Shown piece by piece: positions 6,870-8,486 of a DNA stretch of 8,486 nucleotides (within the stretch, counting starts at the first letter, position 1; the number at the start of each line of letters is the position of its first letter). The stretch spans positions 1 through 8,486 of the forward strand of contig CALKFX010000055.1 of assembly GCA_938084875.1 (NCBI GenBank), given 5' to 3'. The translations under genes were made by a program, and so were the position numbers. The notes beneath the pieces are model-generated. The model made no database searches, was not told the DNA's origin, and saw only the letters and a list, made by a program, of their open reading frames with translations. Source of the DNA: an uncultured Flavobacteriales bacterium (GTDB taxonomy: Bacteria > Bacteroidota > Bacteroidia > Flavobacteriales_D > Parvicellaceae).

Positions 6870-7418
6870 ATGCATGATAAAGAAATAGAAGAAGAAATTT
6901 TATCTCTTTTCAACGATGAGAAAACCAAAAAAGAAGGATTTACACTTTTGGTAAATCATTTTAAAAAATCTATATATTTTCAAATTCGAAGAATAGTTAT
7001 TTCTCACGAAAATACAGATGATGTAGTTCAGGAAGTTTTCATCAAATGTTGGAACAAACTAAATACTTTTAATGGAAAATCTAAGTTATCAACATGGATT
7101 TATAGAGTAGCATATAACGAAGCGATTCAATGGATTAGAAAAAATAGAAAAGAATACCATTTAAATATTTCTGAGATTCAAACTAATAATCAGCCTACTA
7201 CCAATATTTTCCATAAAGATGCCGAAGAAATAACCAAATTGTTAGAAAAAGCTATTTTACAATTACCAGAAAAACAGAAAATGGTATTTCAATTAAAGTA
7301 TTTTGAAGATTTAACCTATAAAGAAATTCAAATAATTACTGGAGGAAGTATTGGAGGCTTAAAAGCTAACTACCATCACGCAGTTACTAAAATCGAAAAA
7401 TTATTATCAAGAGATTAA
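6870..7418 (+). CDS. ECF-type RNA polymerase sigma factor
   Basis: This 182-residue protein has the two-domain layout of group 4 (ECF) sigma factors. Region 2 spans about 24-94, with the core-binding motif 'DDVVQEVFIKCW' (50-61) and 'LSTWIYRVAYNEAIQWIRK' (73-91) for -10 recognition. After a linker (about 95-122), region 4 covers about 124-180, with 'LPEKQKMVFQLKYFEDLTYKEI' features at 132-153 and a helix-turn-helix ending in 'IGGLKANYHHAVTKIEKLL' (161-179). It directs RNA polymerase to promoters of a specific regulon when released from its anti-sigma factor. Its likely regulators are the products of the genes at 7684 and 8086. It begins 10 bp after the transketolase C-subunit stop, so it may be expressed by read-through from that cluster as well as by an own promoter, which I could not locate. 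Confidence 0.95.
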   Translation: MHDKEIEEEILSLFNDEKTKKEGFTLLVNHFKKSIYFQIRRIVISHENTDDVVQEVFIKCWNKLNTFNGKSKLSTWIYRVAYNEAIQWIRKNRKEYHLNISEIQTNNQPTTNIFHKDAEEITKLLEKAILQLPEKQKMVFQLKYFEDLTYKEIQIITGGSIGGLKANYHHAVTKIEKLLSRD

Positions 7419-7450
7419 ACCTTTTAAGAAAATAATTATCCAACCTTTTA
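7418..7450 (+). repeat. Short direct repeat AACCTTTTA in the sigma/71-aa gene spacer
   Basis: The 9-bp word AACCTTTTA occurs at 7418-7426 (touching the sigma stop codon) and again at 7442-7450, just before the ATG at 7453, with a 24-bp period. It may be chance in AT-rich DNA. The pair is notable because it fills a 34-bp spacer in a sigma operon, where autoregulatory sites can occur. Confidence 0.3.
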
Positions 7451-7452
7451 TA

Positions 7453-7668
7453 ATGATTAAAATGGACTACACAGAAATAACACAAAATAATGAAGTAATA
7501 AAACTTCTTAAAAAAAGAAAAGAAATTGAAGATAGGATTTATAAATTAGATGAAAATGCTTTAATTAATTATGAACTTAAGTTATTAAACAGTCCTGCTA
7601 ATAATGAAACCTTTCCTAATACCTTTGAAGTAAATAAAGTAATTAGCAAATTAAGTAAGAGCTGTTAA
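7453..7668 (+). CDS. Small hypothetical protein in the ECF sigma operon
   Basis: This 71-residue protein has no recognised family, signal peptide or membrane segment. Its N-terminal half (about 13-50) is Lys/Glu/Leu-rich and probably helical ('EVIKLLKKRKEIEDRIYKLD'); the C-terminal half has 'NSPANNETFPNTFEVNKVI' and ends in a cysteine. A second in-frame ATG at 7462 (codon 4) is an alternative start. It lies 34 bp after the sigma gene and 15 bp before the anti-sigma-like gene in the same direction. That position favours a cytosolic accessory role with the sigma/anti-sigma pair, for example a small sigma-binding protein, but this is inferred from context alone. Codon use looks like its neighbours. 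Confidence 0.7.
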   Translation: MIKMDYTEITQNNEVIKLLKKRKEIEDRIYKLDENALINYELKLLNSPANNETFPNTFEVNKVISKLSKSC

Positions 7669-7683
7669 AAATTAATAACAACA

Positions 7684-8076
7684 ATGTTTAATGACTTGGA
7701 AATATTAAAAAAAAATAAAAAGAAGTATTTTAAATCTATTTATAAAATCCCTGAAAACTATTTTAATGATTTAGGTCCTATTCTTGAAAATCGAATAAAT
7801 AGTTTAGAATCAAAAAAAACAAAAATTGTTTTATTTAAACAATTATTTAAAGCAGCTGCAATATTTTTACCACTGATAGGATTCTTCTTCATATTTAATT
7901 TACCCTACAAAAATGAAAGTATTAACTATGTTCAATTAAATGAATATATTGATGAATATTTGGCTGTAGAAAACGGAATATTTTACACATTCATTTATGA
8001 GGAAGACTTAAATAGTTTAAATATTTATGAAAATATAGATAATTACTTAGAAATAGAAATTGATTTTAACCCATAA
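7684..8076 (+). CDS. Single-pass membrane anti-sigma-like protein
   Basis: This 130-residue protein has a basic cytosolic N-terminus with the motif 'KIPENYFNDL' (21-30). That resembles the 'P-x-x-YF-x-x-L' segment common in small membrane proteins encoded beside ECF sigma factors in Bacteroidota. One transmembrane helix follows (about 56-73, 'FKAAAIFLPLIGFFFIFNLP'), then a short acidic outer segment (about 76-130). The outer part contains two similar stretches, 'NEYIDEYL' (86-93) and 'YENIDNYL' (115-122). No zinc-binding anti-sigma motif (HxxxCxxC) is present. By position and topology it probably holds the sigma factor at the inner membrane and senses the envelope state through its periplasmic tail. 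That role is inferred, as the sequence match is to a motif only. An A9 run (7707-7715) near its start is worth checking for read errors. Confidence 0.72.
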   Translation: MFNDLEILKKNKKKYFKSIYKIPENYFNDLGPILENRINSLESKKTKIVLFKQLFKAAAIFLPLIGFFFIFNLPYKNESINYVQLNEYIDEYLAVENGIFYTFIYEEDLNSLNIYENIDNYLEIEIDFNP

Positions 8077-8085
8077 AAAAAAAGT

Positions 8086-8486
8086 ATGAAAAAACTTAAC
8101 GAAATTAAAAAACTGAGCATATTACTTATTACATGTCTATCCTCCACAATTATACTTGCTCAAAATGAATTAGACAAAAAAAAAGAAAATAGACAAGCCC
8201 AAAAAGTTGCATTTTTTACTGCTAAAATGAATTTAAATATGGAAGAATCTAAAGTGTTTTGGCCTGTAGTAAATGAAATGGAAAATGAGTTAAAAGAGCT
8301 TAAAGATAAAAATGCTCATGGCAGAATGATATTAGTAGATAAAAAAATTGAAGACTTTTCAGATAAAGAATTAGAAGAAATAATAGATGCTAGAATACAA
8401 ATGGGTAAAGAAAAAGTTGATATTTTAGTAAAATATCATGAAAAATTTAAAGAAGTAATTCCTATTAGAAAATTAGCAAAGTATTA
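8086..8486 (+). CDS. 'Sensor of ECF-type sigma factor', Spy/CpxP-like secreted protein; 3' end missing
   Basis: The frame starts at ATG 8086, 9 bp after the anti-sigma-like gene, and is open for 133 codons to the window edge. A signal peptide (about 1-25, 'LSILLITCLSSTIILA-Q') precedes a highly charged, all-helical region. The segment 'KVAFFTAKMNLNMEESKVFWP' (40-60), broken here as K40-V-A-F-F-T-A-K then L50-x4-S55 and F58-W59-P60, is the typical first motif of the flavobacterial 'sensor of ECF-type sigma factor' proteins. Those are related to the Spy/CpxP/LTXXQ stress proteins of the periplasm. A second family-like motif begins at 'VIPIRKLAKY' (124-133) and is cut off; whole family members are about 150-170 residues, so most of the gene is present. 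It is expected to be periplasmic, feeding information on envelope or metal stress to the membrane anti-sigma protein encoded just upstream. Confidence 0.88.
   Translation, partial: MKKLNEIKKLSILLITCLSSTIILAQNELDKKKENRQAQKVAFFTAKMNLNMEESKVFWPVVNEMENELKELKDKNAHGRMILVDKKIEDFSDKELEEIIDARIQMGKEKVDILVKYHEKFKEVIPIRKLAKY

Noticed and set aside
1..8486. Mobile elements, CRISPR array, tRNA/rRNA genes or phage genes
   Set aside because: No transposase, integrase, regularly spaced repeats, tRNA-like cloverleaf with conserved TΨC arm, or rRNA core sequence was seen on either strand.

Overview
The window is AT-rich and reads as a chromosomal segment from a member of the Bacteroidota, probably a low-GC Flavobacteriales-type marine or aquatic bacterium. 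The main evidence is a large secreted protein ending in a type IX secretion (T9SS) type B C-terminal sorting domain. Two further pointers are a transketolase split into two subunits and an ECF sigma operon with an anti-sigma-like protein and a 'sensor of ECF-type sigma factor' (Spy/CpxP-like) protein. No rRNA, tRNA, CRISPR array, insertion sequence or prophage gene was seen, so this looks like stable genome rather than a mobile island.

The left half (1-3474) is on the minus strand. In transcription order it holds a small secreted protein of unknown function (120 aa), a secreted multidomain T9SS protein (833 aa: CUB-like, PKD-like, P-domain, Ig-like repeats, sorting domain), and the 5' part of the universally conserved P-loop ATPase gene ychF, which runs off the left edge. 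The first two genes overlap by 8 bp and the second starts with TTG, so they are probably translationally coupled. ychF follows 26 bp further on. A 182-bp divergent intergenic region (3475-3656) separates this block from the right half.

The right half (3657-8486) is on the plus strand, with gaps of 1 to 34 bp, so it may be one long operon. It begins with the transketolase N-terminal subunit (TPP-binding), then an exported von Willebrand factor A (vWA) domain protein, then the transketolase C-terminal subunit. The two cytosolic halves of one enzyme are therefore separated by an envelope protein gene. Only 10 bp later comes an ECF sigma factor, then a 71-aa unknown protein, a single-pass membrane anti-sigma-like protein, and a secreted Spy/CpxP-like protein truncated by the right edge. 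This is a cell-envelope stress sensing module placed directly behind a pentose-phosphate enzyme.

The points most worth a second look are the vWA gene lodged inside the split transketolase, a perfect 10-bp hairpin that would bury the start codon of the 120-aa secreted protein near the predicted 5' end of its mRNA, the TTG/8-bp-overlap coupling to the T9SS protein, and the continuity between the transketolase cluster and the ECF module. I do not see a clearly new defence or mobile system here.
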